46,674 nt of DNA from the NCBI RefSeq assembly GCF_900143695.1, contig NZ_FRFE01000037.1, positions 1 to 46,674 on the forward strand. The letters run 5' to 3'. The position numbers and the translations under genes are program-made. The DNA comes from Desulfopila aestuarii DSM 18488 (GTDB lineage Bacteria; Desulfobacterota; Desulfobulbia; Desulfobulbales; Desulfocapsaceae). Position 1 is the stretch's first letter. Each line of letters starts with the position of its first letter. The notes under the pieces were generated by a model that was not told the DNA's origin, searched no databases, and saw only the letters and a program-made list of their open reading frames with translations. Below are positions 25,418 to 34,741 of this stretch, in pieces.

Positions 25418-27599
25418 ATCCGACCGCCTCTGCTCCGCCTCCCTGATTGGTGGAAAAGGCGCAGCCCTGTTCAAGCTGTACGACGCTGGAATTGCGATCC
25501 CCTCCCCCCTTTGTGTCTCCACTGAAGTATATCGGCTTTTCGTAAAACAAAACGGCCTCGGGGAGAAGGTTGCTATGGCCCTTGGTCGAAAAGATTTACA
25601 GGAGATACGGTGGGAAGAAATTTGGGACATCAGCCTCACCATTCGTAATCTTTTCCTTCGCGCCGAAATACCTGCTGAAATAGAGCAACACCTTCATCAC
25701 CAGGTCTTCTCCCGATTTGGTGACGTCCCCCTTGTGGTGCGCTCCTCCGCCTCCACAGAAGACGGGGGGCACCACTCCTATGCCGGCATGCATAGTTCAC
25801 TGGTCAATATCAGGTATGATAACCTGGTCCTTGCCCTGAAAAAAGTATGGGCTTCACTCTGGTCAGACAGGGCAATTCTTTATCGTCAGGAGCTTGGTCT
25901 TGATGCCATGGAAAGCACCATGGCGGTAGTCATCCAGCCCCTTGTCATAGGCGACGTATCAGGCATTCTGTTCAGCAAGGATCCCACTGACAGCTCCCGA
26001 ATGGTGATAGAAGCGGTTTACGGACTGAACCAGGGCCTGATAGACGGTGCCGTTGCTCCTGACAGATGGCTTATCGACCATAGCGACAAGACGATATGTT
26101 CCCATTTTGCCCCTGAAAAAAGAATGACAGTGACTCCGGTTGAAGGCAGCAGTAGGCTGCAACTGCGAGAATGCAACGACTGGCAGCAACAAAACCCCCC
26201 TTTGCAGCAGGATACACTCCATGAACTCGTTGCCATGTCCTCCCAGGTTGAACATCACCTTGGAGCTGCAATCGACATCGAATGGACTTTCGCCGAAGGC
26301 AAACTGTTTTTGCTTCAGGCAAGGCCTATCACGACCCGGTCAGGGGATGGGGAAACCGATAAACGGTCCTGGTACCTTAGCCTCACCCGCAGTTATGAGA
26401 ACCTCAAAGCGTTGCGCGAGACTATCGAAAACGAGTTGCTCCCTTCCATGCAGGCTGACAGTGAGAGGCTTGAGAAGGTTCGCCTTGATGAGCTCTCGCC
26501 CCATGAGCTCGCCAATGAAATCTCAGAGAGGAGTGCTCTGAACACGCAATATACAAGTGCCTACTGGCAGGACTGCATACCATTTGCCCACGGAGTCAGG
26601 CTCTTTGGCGAAATCTACAATGACCTTCTTTCCCCGGACGATCCTTTTGCCTTTGTCCGTCTGCTCAGTGGCCAGCATATGCTTGGTATTGAGCGCAACG
26701 AACTGCTATGGCTCTGTGCCCGGAAAATACATGACAATCCGTCATGGATGTCTCTGGTGCGAGATGGTCGCATAGATCTGATCGAGGACAACGAGATCCA
26801 GACCATTGTCGCCAAATTGAAGAAGGGGTTTGCGATCGGCTTTGTTGAAGCCGGTGATCCCGGTGTATTTCCTGAAATTCTGTCAGCGATTCTCCTTCAG
26901 TTCAGCATGTTACATGTACATCCTCGCCACTGTCAGCATGATGACGATGCCACTCTTGTAGCTGATTTTCTTGTGGCTGCCCGGGATGCCATCCCAATGG
27001 ATCCGGCAGAACTGCTTGATCTTGCAAGGGCCAGCTACCGGATTCGTGATGATGACAACATCTACCTCGGGAGAATAGGACAAGAGGTGGAGAGAGCCCT
27101 GGCCGAGGCACGAAAGAGAGTGAGTGCTGCTGGCGTTACGGATGCCAATACCCTTTCGGCAGAAGAGCTCAGCGCCGCGCTTCTCGGGACGCCAAAGAAG
27201 ACAGCTCATGGTCCTTTCCTACGCAAGCCAGCTGAAAACAGATCGAAACGCTCAGTTTTCTTTAGGCAACTCCAGGGGCAGGCCGCAAGTCAGGGCATTG
27301 CCACCGGGCAGGCCAGGGTAATCGACCGTACTGCAGATCTGAAAGACTTTAGAAAAGGCGAAGTCCTGGTCATTGACGCAATCGATCCAACCATGACCTT
27401 CTTTGCGCCTCTTGCCTCCGCCATAATCGAGCGGAGGGGCGGGATGCTGATCCACGGGGCGATTATTGCACGAGAGTACGGCATTCCCTGTATCACCGGA
27501 GTGAAAGATGCAACCCTTCGGATCACCACCGGCGATCACCTCACAGTGGATGGCTACCTGGGTATTTGCACTATCCAGAGCTCGAGAAACCGGCAATAA
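25395..27599 (+). CDS. PEP-synthase-like phosphotransferase (rifampicin-phosphotransferase architecture)
   Basis: The protein has 734 residues. The N-terminal ATP-grasp (PPDK_N) domain, about 10-320, shows GGKGAALFKLYDAGIAIP, DVPLVVRSSASTED and IEWTFAEGKLFLLQARPI. A middle part (about 330-620) has no known motif. The C-terminal swivelling PEP-utilisers domain (about 640-725) has its phospho-carrier His687 in GGMLIHGAIIAREYGIPCITG. The large TIM-barrel PEP/pyruvate domain of PEP synthase and pyruvate phosphate dikinase is missing, as in rifampicin phosphotransferase, where ATP gives a phosphate via His to a third substrate. So a dikinase-type phosphotransferase with an unknown acceptor is the best reading. 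It overlaps the flavoprotein gene by 23 bp. Confidence 0.85.
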   Translation: MKLIYSPESDRLCSASLIGGKGAALFKLYDAGIAIPSPLCVSTEVYRLFVKQNGLGEKVAMALGRKDLQEIRWEEIWDISLTIRNLFLRAEIPAEIEQHLHHQVFSRFGDVPLVVRSSASTEDGGHHSYAGMHSSLVNIRYDNLVLALKKVWASLWSDRAILYRQELGLDAMESTMAVVIQPLVIGDVSGILFSKDPTDSSRMVIEAVYGLNQGLIDGAVAPDRWLIDHSDKTICSHFAPEKRMTVTPVEGSSRLQLRECNDWQQQNPPLQQDTLHELVAMSSQVEHHLGAAIDIEWTFAEGKLFLLQARPITTRSGDGETDKRSWYLSLTRSYENLKALRETIENELLPSMQADSERLEKVRLDELSPHELANEISERSALNTQYTSAYWQDCIPFAHGVRLFGEIYNDLLSPDDPFAFVRLLSGQHMLGIERNELLWLCARKIHDNPSWMSLVRDGRIDLIEDNEIQTIVAKLKKGFAIGFVEAGDPGVFPEILSAILLQFSMLHVHPRHCQHDDDATLVADFLVAARDAIPMDPAELLDLARASYRIRDDDNIYLGRIGQEVERALAEARKRVSAAGVTDANTLSAEELSAALLGTPKKTAHGPFLRKPAENRSKRSVFFRQLQGQAASQGIATGQARVIDRTADLKDFRKGEVLVIDAIDPTMTFFAPLASAIIERRGGMLIHGAIIAREYGIPCITGVKDATLRITTGDHLTVDGYLGICTIQSSRNRQ

Positions 27600-27801
27600 T
27601 CAACTCTACTGTCTGTGCCTGAAGAGATATTCAAGACTATGGGCTGTTCATCATCTCGCAAACGTGTTTCAGCCCTCACAGCAGAGAAAAGCCCTTGCCA
27701 AATCCGGGCAAAAGCGTTGACCGGGATGGCCTTCGGTCAGATGAATATGATCGGCGGCGCTGATGATCCAGACCGGGCAAAGGCATTTGCGAAAACATCA
27801 A

Positions 27802-28332
27802 TCAGAGCCTTTTTTTCTCGAACCAAAAGAAAAGTGCTAGAATTCCGGACCAGAAGATGGGGACAATAATCCAGTGTGAAACATCAATCACTTCCGGGAG
27901 CCCGATTTTGCCGAAATCTTTCCATGAAAGAACTGTTGATTTGAAAAAGGGAAAGAGTTCCGCATAGATTGCGGCACCGACTATCATGCCTAAAATGGCG
28001 AACACTGCATGCCAGCGCCCTTCCCCCAGCGCGCCAATTGATGTGCCGGGACAGAACCCCATAATTGCCCAACCGATACCAAAAAGAGCTCCACCAATGA
28101 CTATAGCGCCAACATTCATCGGTTTATGGCTTAACTGAATAATTTCAAGGTCAGACAGCAGGAGAATACCTACCATTCCAACCAGAATTGAAGAAAGCAT
28201 GAATTTGAATATCGTCATATCCTTTAGCAGCATGGCGTTGATCTGCTTATCAAAACGCAGAACTCTTCCTTTTTGCAGCAAGAATCCAAATACAACACCT
28301 GTAACAAGACCCAGCAATTGTTCAGTGCTCAT
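27802..28332 (-). CDS. YeeE/YedE-family transporter, second half
   Basis: This 176-residue membrane protein begins MSTEQLLGLVTGVVFGFLLQKG, with about four to five hydrophobic segments and the signature GFCPGTSIGALGEGRW. The family (with the thiosulfate transporter TsuA) moves sulfur compounds through the inner membrane and keeps a Cys in this motif. It is the partner of the upstream gene: each supplies half of a full-length YeeE protein. The start overlaps the stop of that gene in TAATG, so the two are translated together and are probably a heterodimeric transporter. Confidence 0.85.
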   Translation of the reverse strand: MSTEQLLGLVTGVVFGFLLQKGRVLRFDKQINAMLLKDMTIFKFMLSSILVGMVGILLLSDLEIIQLSHKPMNVGAIVIGGALFGIGWAIMGFCPGTSIGALGEGRWHAVFAILGMIVGAAIYAELFPFFKSTVLSWKDFGKIGLPEVIDVSHWIIVPIFWSGILALFFWFEKKRL

Positions 28333-28871
28333 TATGATCTCCTTCGATAAACGATGTTAGCGACAAGAACAGCAGAGACAAAAAATATGGGAAGCGCAAC
28401 AAGAGCACTAACAGACAACTGCATCATTCCGCTCAGACCGTGTCCGCTTGGGCAACCATCAGCCATTCGTGCACCCACCATAGCGACAATACCACCAAAG
28501 AATGCTCCAATTGCCCGTTTGGCGATGGACGGCCCGAATCGATCCTCCCATGTGGGCGGAACACTTTCCATTTTAAAACTTTTCTCAGTCGTAGATGAAA
28601 TGAATGCTCCCAAGAAAATGCCTAATACCAACATAAATTGCCAATCAACCTTTATTTTGGTTTTTGTGAAGTATTCGTTTTCGGTCACATGTTCCAGCGC
28701 AACGGTTTTCTCAATAATACCTGCAGCACGAACAAAAGTTGTCGAAGCTCCCAAATAGCTCGTTTTGCCTAGATAATAGGTGGTTGCATAGACCGAAGCG
28801 ATTGCTAGCAAACCTAGAAGCGCCCCTGCAAAGTACGGACTCCATCCTCCATCTCCTGTTTGCCTTTTCAT
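28332..28871 (-). CDS. YeeE/YedE-family transporter, first half
   Basis: This 179-residue membrane protein begins MKRQTGDGGWSPYFAGALLG. The motif GARMADGCPSGHGLSGMMQLS is the YeeE/YedE signature with the conserved Cys. The ribosome binding site AAGGAG is 9 nt before ATG. Substrates in this family are thiosulfate and other reduced sulfur species; sulfur metabolism fits the suspected Desulfobacterota host but is not proven here. It is followed by its partner half with a 1-nt overlap. Confidence 0.85.
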   Translation of the reverse strand: MKRQTGDGGWSPYFAGALLGLLAIASVYATTYYLGKTSYLGASTTFVRAAGIIEKTVALEHVTENEYFTKTKIKVDWQFMLVLGIFLGAFISSTTEKSFKMESVPPTWEDRFGPSIAKRAIGAFFGGIVAMVGARMADGCPSGHGLSGMMQLSVSALVALPIFFVSAVLVANIVYRRRS

Positions 28872-29411
28872 CTCAAGATTCTCCTTTGTTCTGATTCAAG
28901 TTAATTCTGATCCTCAATAAGTCGTGGTATGGCCGAGAGGTAAGGTTCCTCGAAATCATATTTTCAGGTAATCACTGATATCCAGAGGAGGAAAATTCAA
29001 CACTCCCACAATTCCTATATGACCGTATCAGTGTTTCGCTTTCGCTATGGGTATTGAAGGCTATGTTTCTTCGTACTTTTTCAGCTCTTGTGTGCGTTTT
29101 TTGATCATCGCAGCGCTTTGTCCTATTGTAGCATAATTAACTGCTTACTGAGTTAAAATTCACGCCATCGACCAGGGCAATGTCCCAAATATTCCACAAT
29201 GCCATGAGAAATGGAGAATCTGGTATCTTGGTTTTTGATTGAGTTATTGGTACTATTCTTCTTCAATATCCACTGCAGAGAATTTCTTAACGTAAAGCTT
29301 ATAATATCTCCCATCATAGCAATATTTTTTCACCTTTAGTTTTTGCACCGTTTATAGCGAAACAAATATCCGCTGAACCTATAAAAACTCAAAATATGAG
29401 GTGTCGATTTT
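28872..29411. other. Divergent region between the YeeE pair and the cation ATPase
   Basis: 540 bp, AT-rich near 29100-29400. It should contain promoters for both directions. I see no structured RNA, no small gene and no clear operator. Confidence 0.35.
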
Positions 29412-32138
29412 ATGAACTCAACACCGATGAGTAACGTTAAAGACATGCCCCAGGCTGCGTGGCACGTCTTCTCTGCTGATAAAGTTTTGCGTGATCTATC
29501 AAGTTCAACTGGCGGCTTGACTGATGACGAGGCCGCTCGAAGACTATTGCAATATGGTTCGAATAGTCTCCCTGCACCTACAAAACGCAGTCCGCTGAAA
29601 CAGTTTCTCAATCAGTTCAACAATGTTTTGATCTATGTATTGCTCTCCGCCGCGGTGGTTACGGCTCTTCTTGCAGACTGGATTGATGCTGCTGTTATTG
29701 TTGGTGTTGTGCTGATCAATGCAATAATCGGTTTCATCCAGGAAGGTAAAGCTGAAAAAGCAGTTGATGCCATTCGGCAAATCCTCAGCCATGAGGCTCT
29801 GGTTATCCGCGATGGCAGTAAAAGATCTATTCAGGTTGAAAATTTGGTGCCCGGGGATGTGGTCTTCCTCCAATCAGGCGATAAAGTTCCTGCTGACCTG
29901 CGTCTCATTCACAGCAAAGATCTTCGAATTGAAGAGGCTTTACTGACAGGTGAATCAGTACCTGTCGAGAAGTCAATTGATCCCGTCACAGCTGATGCTT
30001 CACTGGGTGATCGCAGTTGCATGGCATTCTCCGGCACGATGGTCAGTTTTGGTCAGGGTACTGGTGTCGTTATTGCGACAGGCGAGGTAACTGAACTAGG
30101 TAAGGTCAGTACCATGCTTGCTGGAGTAGAAACTCTCAAGACCAGACTCACAGAAAGTATGGATGAGTTCAGCAAATTGCTGACAGGAGCAATCCTCATT
30201 CTGGCTGCTGGTACCATGGTATTTGGCCTGGCGCTTCGCGATTATTCATTCACTGAATTATTTTTCGCTGGTGTTGCCCTGGCCGTTGCCGCGATTCCGG
30301 AAGGGTTACCGGCAATCATCACCATAACCCTGGCTCTTGGCGTGCAGCGAATGGCACGTCAAAAGGCCATCATCCGACGCTTACCCGCGGTCGAAACACT
30401 TGGTTCGGTCACAGTTATCTGCTCGGACAAGACAGGAACGCTTACCCGTAACGAAATGACTGTGACCACCATATTAAGAGCAGACAGAGCATACCAGGTT
30501 GATGGTGCTGGTTACCGACCGCAGGGCTCTTTTCATGTGGACGGCAACACCCTCGAACCAGGTAAAGATCGTTCACTCATCGAACTTATACGGGCAGGCT
30601 TATTATGTAACGATGGATCTCTCTCACACAAGGAAGGTATCTGGAGCGTCCAGGGTGATCCAACCGATGGGGCCCTTATTACCCTTGCCCTCAAGGCTGG
30701 CCTTAACTCACAACAATGTAACAAGGAATTACCCAGAAAAGATATCATTCCATTTGAATCCGATCATAAATTCATGGCGACACTTCATCATGACTCTGAC
30801 GGTAAAAGCAGAGTTTACCTCAAGGGAGCACCTGAGCGAGTTTTGGAGATGTGCAGTCATGAGCACCACGAAAGTGGAGACGAGCCCATCAACCGCTCAT
30901 ATTGGCAGGAGCAGATCGAGGCAATTGCCAGACAAGGCCAACGCACTCTTGCCGTAGCCACCCTTGATGCCGGCGACAAACAGACAATATCAATAGATGG
31001 TTTGCAGAGCGATATGACCCTGCTTGGTCTTTTTGGTATTATTGACCCACCTCGTGATGAAGCTATGGCTGCCGTACGAAGCTGTCTTGGGGCCGGAATC
31101 AAAGTCAAAATGATTACCGGTGATCATGCCCTTACAGCCATATCGATAGGAGAACAGTTAGGTATTGATGTGACAAGCAAAGCGGTTACTGGTCAGGAAC
31201 TTGAAACCATGGACAACGACCAACTGGAATTTATCGCCGGCAGAACAAACATCTTTGCTCGGGTAAGTCCAGAACACAAGCTGCGTCTGGTCACAGCGCT
31301 ACAAGCCAGCGGGCAGATAACAGCCATGACTGGCGATGGCATAAACGACGCACCTGCACTCAAAAGAGCCGATGTCGGAGTAGCCATGGGCTTGAAGGGA
31401 ACTGAGGCAGCCAAAGAAGCTTCGGAAATGGTGCTTGCCGATGATAATTTCGCCTCTATTGTGCACGCCGTAAAGGAAGGCCGGACAGTATACGACAACA
31501 TCAGGAAAACCCTGGCTTTTATTCTTCCAACCAATGGTGCTCAAGCCGGGATTATTATTGCCTCGGTGATGATGGGAATTGCCCTGCCTATAACGCCATT
31601 GCAAATCCTCTGGGTGAACATGATTACCGCGGTAACCCTTGGACTTTCACTTGCATTTGAACCACCAGAGGGAGATGTCATGCACCGGCCGCCACGTTCG
31701 CCAAAGGAGCCGTTGCTCAATCAGTTTCTTTCATGGAGAATAGTCTTCATCTCTGCAATCATGGTTATGGGCACTCTTGGCCTCTTTCTCTGGGATCGCC
31801 ACCATGGCGAAACATTAGAAATGGCTCGTACGACAGCTGTCAATACGCTTATTTTCTTCCAGATATTTTATCTCTTTAATGCCCGGTATCTAAAAACATC
31901 GGTACTCTCAAGAGAGGGGCTTCTTGGCAATCCAGCCGTACTTTTATCTGTTGCCGGAATAATATTTCTGCAGATGCTCTTCACCTATTTACCGCTTTTG
32001 CAAAAATTGTTTGGAACTGCTGCGATACCTGCAGGAGACTGGATTCGCTTGATTGGCTTTACCTTAAGTGTTTTCATTCTGGTTGAGATTGAAAAAATGA
32101 TCATATGCCGATTAGAAAAAAATAAGGTGAAAAAATAA
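29412..32138 (+). CDS. P2-type cation-transporting ATPase (COG0474)
   Basis: This 908-residue P-type ATPase has the phosphorylation site CSDKTGTLTRNEMTV (Asp339), the TGES phosphatase loop (LLTGESVPVEK), the transmembrane-4 motif AAIPEGLPAIITITLALG, the hinge MTGDGINDAPALKRADVGVAMG and about ten membrane segments. PEGLPA places it among the P2 pumps (calcium, Na/K-like and related bacterial enzymes); calcium export is the usual guess, but the ion is not fixed by sequence. The start ATG 29412 has GAGGTG upstream. It is convergent with a tandem universal stress protein gene. Confidence 0.92.
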   Translation: MNSTPMSNVKDMPQAAWHVFSADKVLRDLSSSTGGLTDDEAARRLLQYGSNSLPAPTKRSPLKQFLNQFNNVLIYVLLSAAVVTALLADWIDAAVIVGVVLINAIIGFIQEGKAEKAVDAIRQILSHEALVIRDGSKRSIQVENLVPGDVVFLQSGDKVPADLRLIHSKDLRIEEALLTGESVPVEKSIDPVTADASLGDRSCMAFSGTMVSFGQGTGVVIATGEVTELGKVSTMLAGVETLKTRLTESMDEFSKLLTGAILILAAGTMVFGLALRDYSFTELFFAGVALAVAAIPEGLPAIITITLALGVQRMARQKAIIRRLPAVETLGSVTVICSDKTGTLTRNEMTVTTILRADRAYQVDGAGYRPQGSFHVDGNTLEPGKDRSLIELIRAGLLCNDGSLSHKEGIWSVQGDPTDGALITLALKAGLNSQQCNKELPRKDIIPFESDHKFMATLHHDSDGKSRVYLKGAPERVLEMCSHEHHESGDEPINRSYWQEQIEAIARQGQRTLAVATLDAGDKQTISIDGLQSDMTLLGLFGIIDPPRDEAMAAVRSCLGAGIKVKMITGDHALTAISIGEQLGIDVTSKAVTGQELETMDNDQLEFIAGRTNIFARVSPEHKLRLVTALQASGQITAMTGDGINDAPALKRADVGVAMGLKGTEAAKEASEMVLADDNFASIVHAVKEGRTVYDNIRKTLAFILPTNGAQAGIIIASVMMGIALPITPLQILWVNMITAVTLGLSLAFEPPEGDVMHRPPRSPKEPLLNQFLSWRIVFISAIMVMGTLGLFLWDRHHGETLEMARTTAVNTLIFFQIFYLFNARYLKTSVLSREGLLGNPAVLLSVAGIIFLQMLFTYLPLLQKLFGTAAIPAGDWIRLIGFTLSVFILVEIEKMIICRLEKNKVKK

Positions 32139-32209
32139 GGTTCATCCGGTTGTTGCGCAATTTCACTTAATCTTGAAAAGGAGCAAGACCACAGTGACAA
32201 TAACTCAGT

Positions 32210-33091
32210 CTATGGACAGCACCACAATGAAACTTTTTCAGTTTTATTAATTAAAGTTGCAGTTGTTCTGCCGACAAGATTCATGCGCTTTAAAAGCTCC
32301 TGCGTCTGGCCATGTAATCCCACCGCAATAGAGGCAAACCCACCCTTTTCTGCATAATTGAGGATGGTTCCTGCTGCATTGAGCCCCCAGGTTGACTCCC
32401 TGCTGATCCTTTCATTGGATATGGAATGGTTTCTGAGAATTCCAATGGATTGCTCGAATATGGCATTTGCATCAAGACCGGCACCGTTTTCTACATAGAA
32501 GAGAGTAATTGAATGTTGATCCTGCCGGGACAAAATATAGCCAACATGATCTACAGCTCGAAGAGACTCCTCTGAACCATCAACACAGACGAGAACATTT
32601 TTCCTTCCTTTCTCAGGCTCTGGACATATCCATAGCGGTGAAGATAAGAGACTATCTCGAATAATTGACTGGGCTGTCTCATCGGCAGGACGCTCAAAGA
32701 TCCATTGCAAGGCATACGATGCTCTTTTTCCTAATATAATAGCATCATATAGTCCTTGAGAGCTATGCTTGAGAATGTCTTTTACTTTTCCATAACGCTC
32801 AGCACAGGTTACAGTCATCATCTGATCTATAGACATTTTGCTTTGACTCAGAAGATCTGTGGCCTTATCAAGAGCTTTTCGTGCGCCAACTGTAAGAATC
32901 CCATTCACCCTCTCATCAGGATCTGCCCACAACTCCATTAAAGCCTTGTTCATATCGCTAGCATCGCGTCTACAGATATGCAATAGGGTTATTTGATGCT
33001 CTGATAGTTTTTTGAAGAATGAACAGATGAATTCTACACCTGTAAGGTGCTCATAATCGTTACTCACTGTAACCAAGAAATGTTTTTTCAT
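32210..33091 (-). CDS. Tandem universal stress protein
   Basis: This 293-residue protein consists of two UspA domains (about 1-155 and 160-293). The second begins GRKNVLVCVDGSEESLRAVD, the typical UspA first strand with the ATP-contact Asp, and ends SIAVGLHGQTQELLKRMNLVGRTTATLI, a close match to the Gx2Gx9G(S/T) ATP loop. The first domain is degenerate in that loop. ATG 33091 has a GGGAGAG ribosome binding site. Cytosolic stress protein, often bound to ATP; the partner or signal is unknown. Confidence 0.9.
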   Translation of the reverse strand: MKKHFLVTVSNDYEHLTGVEFICSFFKKLSEHQITLLHICRRDASDMNKALMELWADPDERVNGILTVGARKALDKATDLLSQSKMSIDQMMTVTCAERYGKVKDILKHSSQGLYDAIILGKRASYALQWIFERPADETAQSIIRDSLLSSPLWICPEPEKGRKNVLVCVDGSEESLRAVDHVGYILSRQDQHSITLFYVENGAGLDANAIFEQSIGILRNHSISNERISRESTWGLNAAGTILNYAEKGGFASIAVGLHGQTQELLKRMNLVGRTTATLINKTEKVSLWCCP

Positions 33092-33476
33092 AATCTCTCC
33101 CTCAAAACTTGAATAATTAATAAGTCAGTTTCATGAAAAAAATTAAGATTGGTTATCAAACCGCGCAAGAAAATTTGACATGAACTGGTTGAGTGGAAGT
33201 CAACTCTATTGAGCGCCTCAGTAGGACATTGTCTGCAATGCCATAATAGCCAAGACCGTCAACCTAGAAGAGCTGACTGAAGGAAATGATGACCCCATTT
33301 AAGTTGGCGAGGGCACAAGCCTGCCAAAATTGATTCACTTCTTAAGCGAGAATGTGGTCTGAATTCTCTCCGGCAACTGATACCTGATCACCACCAGCCC
33401 GGTTAAGGCGTGAAAATATCCCAAGATCGATACCCAGATTTCAAAGGGCAAGAACGATAGCTTTAAAAAACTGATA

Positions 33477-33505
33477 TTGACAACGGCTACGCAATTGTTT
33501 ATTTG
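33477..33505 (+). promoter_or_regulatory. Candidate marR promoter
   Basis: TTGACA (33477-33482) with a 17-bp spacer to a weak -10 TATTTG (33500-33505). The -10 overlaps the operator palindrome, as expected for a repressed promoter. Confidence 0.4.
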
Positions 33506-33520
33506 TATGTACAACAAACA
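33503..33520. promoter_or_regulatory. MarR operator candidate, site 1
   Basis: TTGTATGTACAACAAACA contains the TTGTA-TG-TACAA palindrome. The same 18-bp sequence, with two changes, lies at 33991-34008 after marR. Two copies flanking the regulator in front of both transcription units point to MarR binding. Confidence 0.65.
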
Positions 33521-33531
33521 AAGGTCTGATT

Positions 33532-33966
33532 ATGGAATGTAAGTCAAACAATCTTCTTGAGTGCTGTCTCTTTTTTACTGCCAACTCGCTCGCCCGTGTA
33601 ATTACCCGCATGGGAGAAGAGGAGTTCGCCAGTGTTGGAATGGCTCCGTCATACGCCTTTATCCTCACTCTGGTTACAGACTCTCCCGGAATACCTCAGA
33701 AAGAGCTGGCGTCTGAGCTGCATATGGCTCCTTCTACGGTGTCGCGGTTTATTGATGCCTTGGTAAAGCGAGGACTGGTATATAAAGAAGAGCAAGGGCG
33801 AAATACTTTTATTCACCCAACCGATAAAGGTCTGGCGATGAAACCCGCTATCGGTGAGGCGTGGCTGGGACTCTACGAACGTTATGTAAAGGTTCTTGGT
33901 AAGGAAGAGGGGGAAAGGCTTACCCGGCTTACTGCAGATGCCTACCGTAAACTTGAACAGGAATAA
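33532..33966 (+). CDS. MarR-family transcriptional regulator
   Basis: This 144-residue protein begins MECKSNNLLECCLFFTANSL. The winged HTH is PQKELASELHMAPSTVSRFIDALVKRGLVYKEEQGRNTFIHPTDKG. Two adjacent Cys near the N-terminus (Cys11, Cys12) could be a redox switch, as in OhrR/DUF24-type thinking, but this is only suggestive. It is upstream of flavin reductase, aldo/keto reductase and nitroreductase genes on the same strand. Operator copies sit before marR and before the next gene, so it likely represses itself and these enzymes. Confidence 0.9.
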   Translation: MECKSNNLLECCLFFTANSLARVITRMGEEEFASVGMAPSYAFILTLVTDSPGIPQKELASELHMAPSTVSRFIDALVKRGLVYKEEQGRNTFIHPTDKGLAMKPAIGEAWLGLYERYVKVLGKEEGERLTRLTADAYRKLEQE

Positions 33967-33990
33967 CTGGAAAATTTTATTGGCGTAAAC

Positions 33991-34008
33991 TTGCATGTAC
34001 AACTAACA
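33991..34008. promoter_or_regulatory. MarR operator candidate, site 2
   Basis: TTGCATGTACAACTAACA, 16 of 18 positions identical to the site before marR. It lies 100 bp before the flavin reductase start. Confidence 0.65.
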
Positions 34009-34109
34009 CTTGTTTCGTTGCTAAAGGTAAATCATGCTCTCTGTCCGCTGACAGCTTGGGTCTGAGGCATGAAAAACGAACAGCACATTTCACTACAAAC
34101 AGGACAACT

Positions 34110-34694
34110 ATGAAACGTATCGCTATCGGCCCGAAAAATGGTCTCTACCCATCTTTAACAACTATTGTTGGTGCGGAACCCGACGACAAACCAAATTGGA
34201 TAACTATTGCCCATGTTGGCATCATGAATCACGCGACAGGGGCGGTGCCCCAGTATCTTTCCATCGGCCTGAACCGCTCCCATTACACCAACAAAGGCAT
34301 CCATGAGCATGGCGAGTTCAGCATTAACATCCCTTCAGTGAAGATGATGCAGGTAACTGACTATGTAGGCTTGGTATCAGGGGCGACGACCGATAAGAGT
34401 GAACTTTTTCCTATTGCCCGCGGCACTTTAAAACATGCACCTATGATTGCGGATGTTCCCTTGTCAATGGAATGTAAACTGGTGCAGGCCATTACGCTTG
34501 GCCATCATGAGATATTTATCGGTGAGGTGGTGGAGACTTTTGTCGACGAAAGTTGCCTGACAGACGGTAAGCCTGACCTGGAAAAAATCGATCCTCTGCT
34601 TTTTGACTTTATGAAGATTGATTACTGGTCGTTGGGGCAGAGAGTTGGACTTCCATGGCGGGAGGGCAAGACCTATAAGACAGACAACAAATGA
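34110..34694 (+). CDS. Flavin reductase-like (FMN-binding split-barrel) protein
   Basis: This 194-residue protein begins MKRIAIGPKNGLYPSLTTIVG. The pattern NWITIAHVGIMNHATGAVPQYLSIGLNRSHYTNKGIHEHGEFSINIP is the FMN-binding split-barrel of the flavin reductase/flavoredoxin family. ATG 34110 has an AGGA ribosome binding site; an upstream start at 34056 has no support. Such proteins bind FMN and transfer electrons. Flavoredoxin is well known in sulfate reducers. The gene follows the second MarR operator and precedes the aldo/keto reductase. Confidence 0.88.
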   Translation: MKRIAIGPKNGLYPSLTTIVGAEPDDKPNWITIAHVGIMNHATGAVPQYLSIGLNRSHYTNKGIHEHGEFSINIPSVKMMQVTDYVGLVSGATTDKSELFPIARGTLKHAPMIADVPLSMECKLVQAITLGHHEIFIGEVVETFVDESCLTDGKPDLEKIDPLLFDFMKIDYWSLGQRVGLPWREGKTYKTDNK

Positions 34695-34741
34695 GGGCTA
34701 ATTTTTCATCCAAAAGCGGACAAATCCGGAGGTGAATTCCC

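Larger units (their letters stand above)
33092..33531. other. Intergenic region upstream of marR
   Basis: 440 bp. The last 60 bp hold a TTGACA element and the MarR operator candidate. The remainder shows a minus-strand frame of low complexity near 33335-33517 that I do not trust; nothing else is recognised. Confidence 0.4.

Noticed and set aside
27615-27869. GTG-started frame of 84 codons after the PEP enzyme
   Set aside because: No ribosome binding site, overlaps the YeeE gene on the other strand, and the protein resembles nothing I know.
33335-33517. Minus-strand frame of 60 codons upstream of marR
   Set aside because: It covers the marR promoter and operator, lacks a ribosome binding site and has no recognisable domain.
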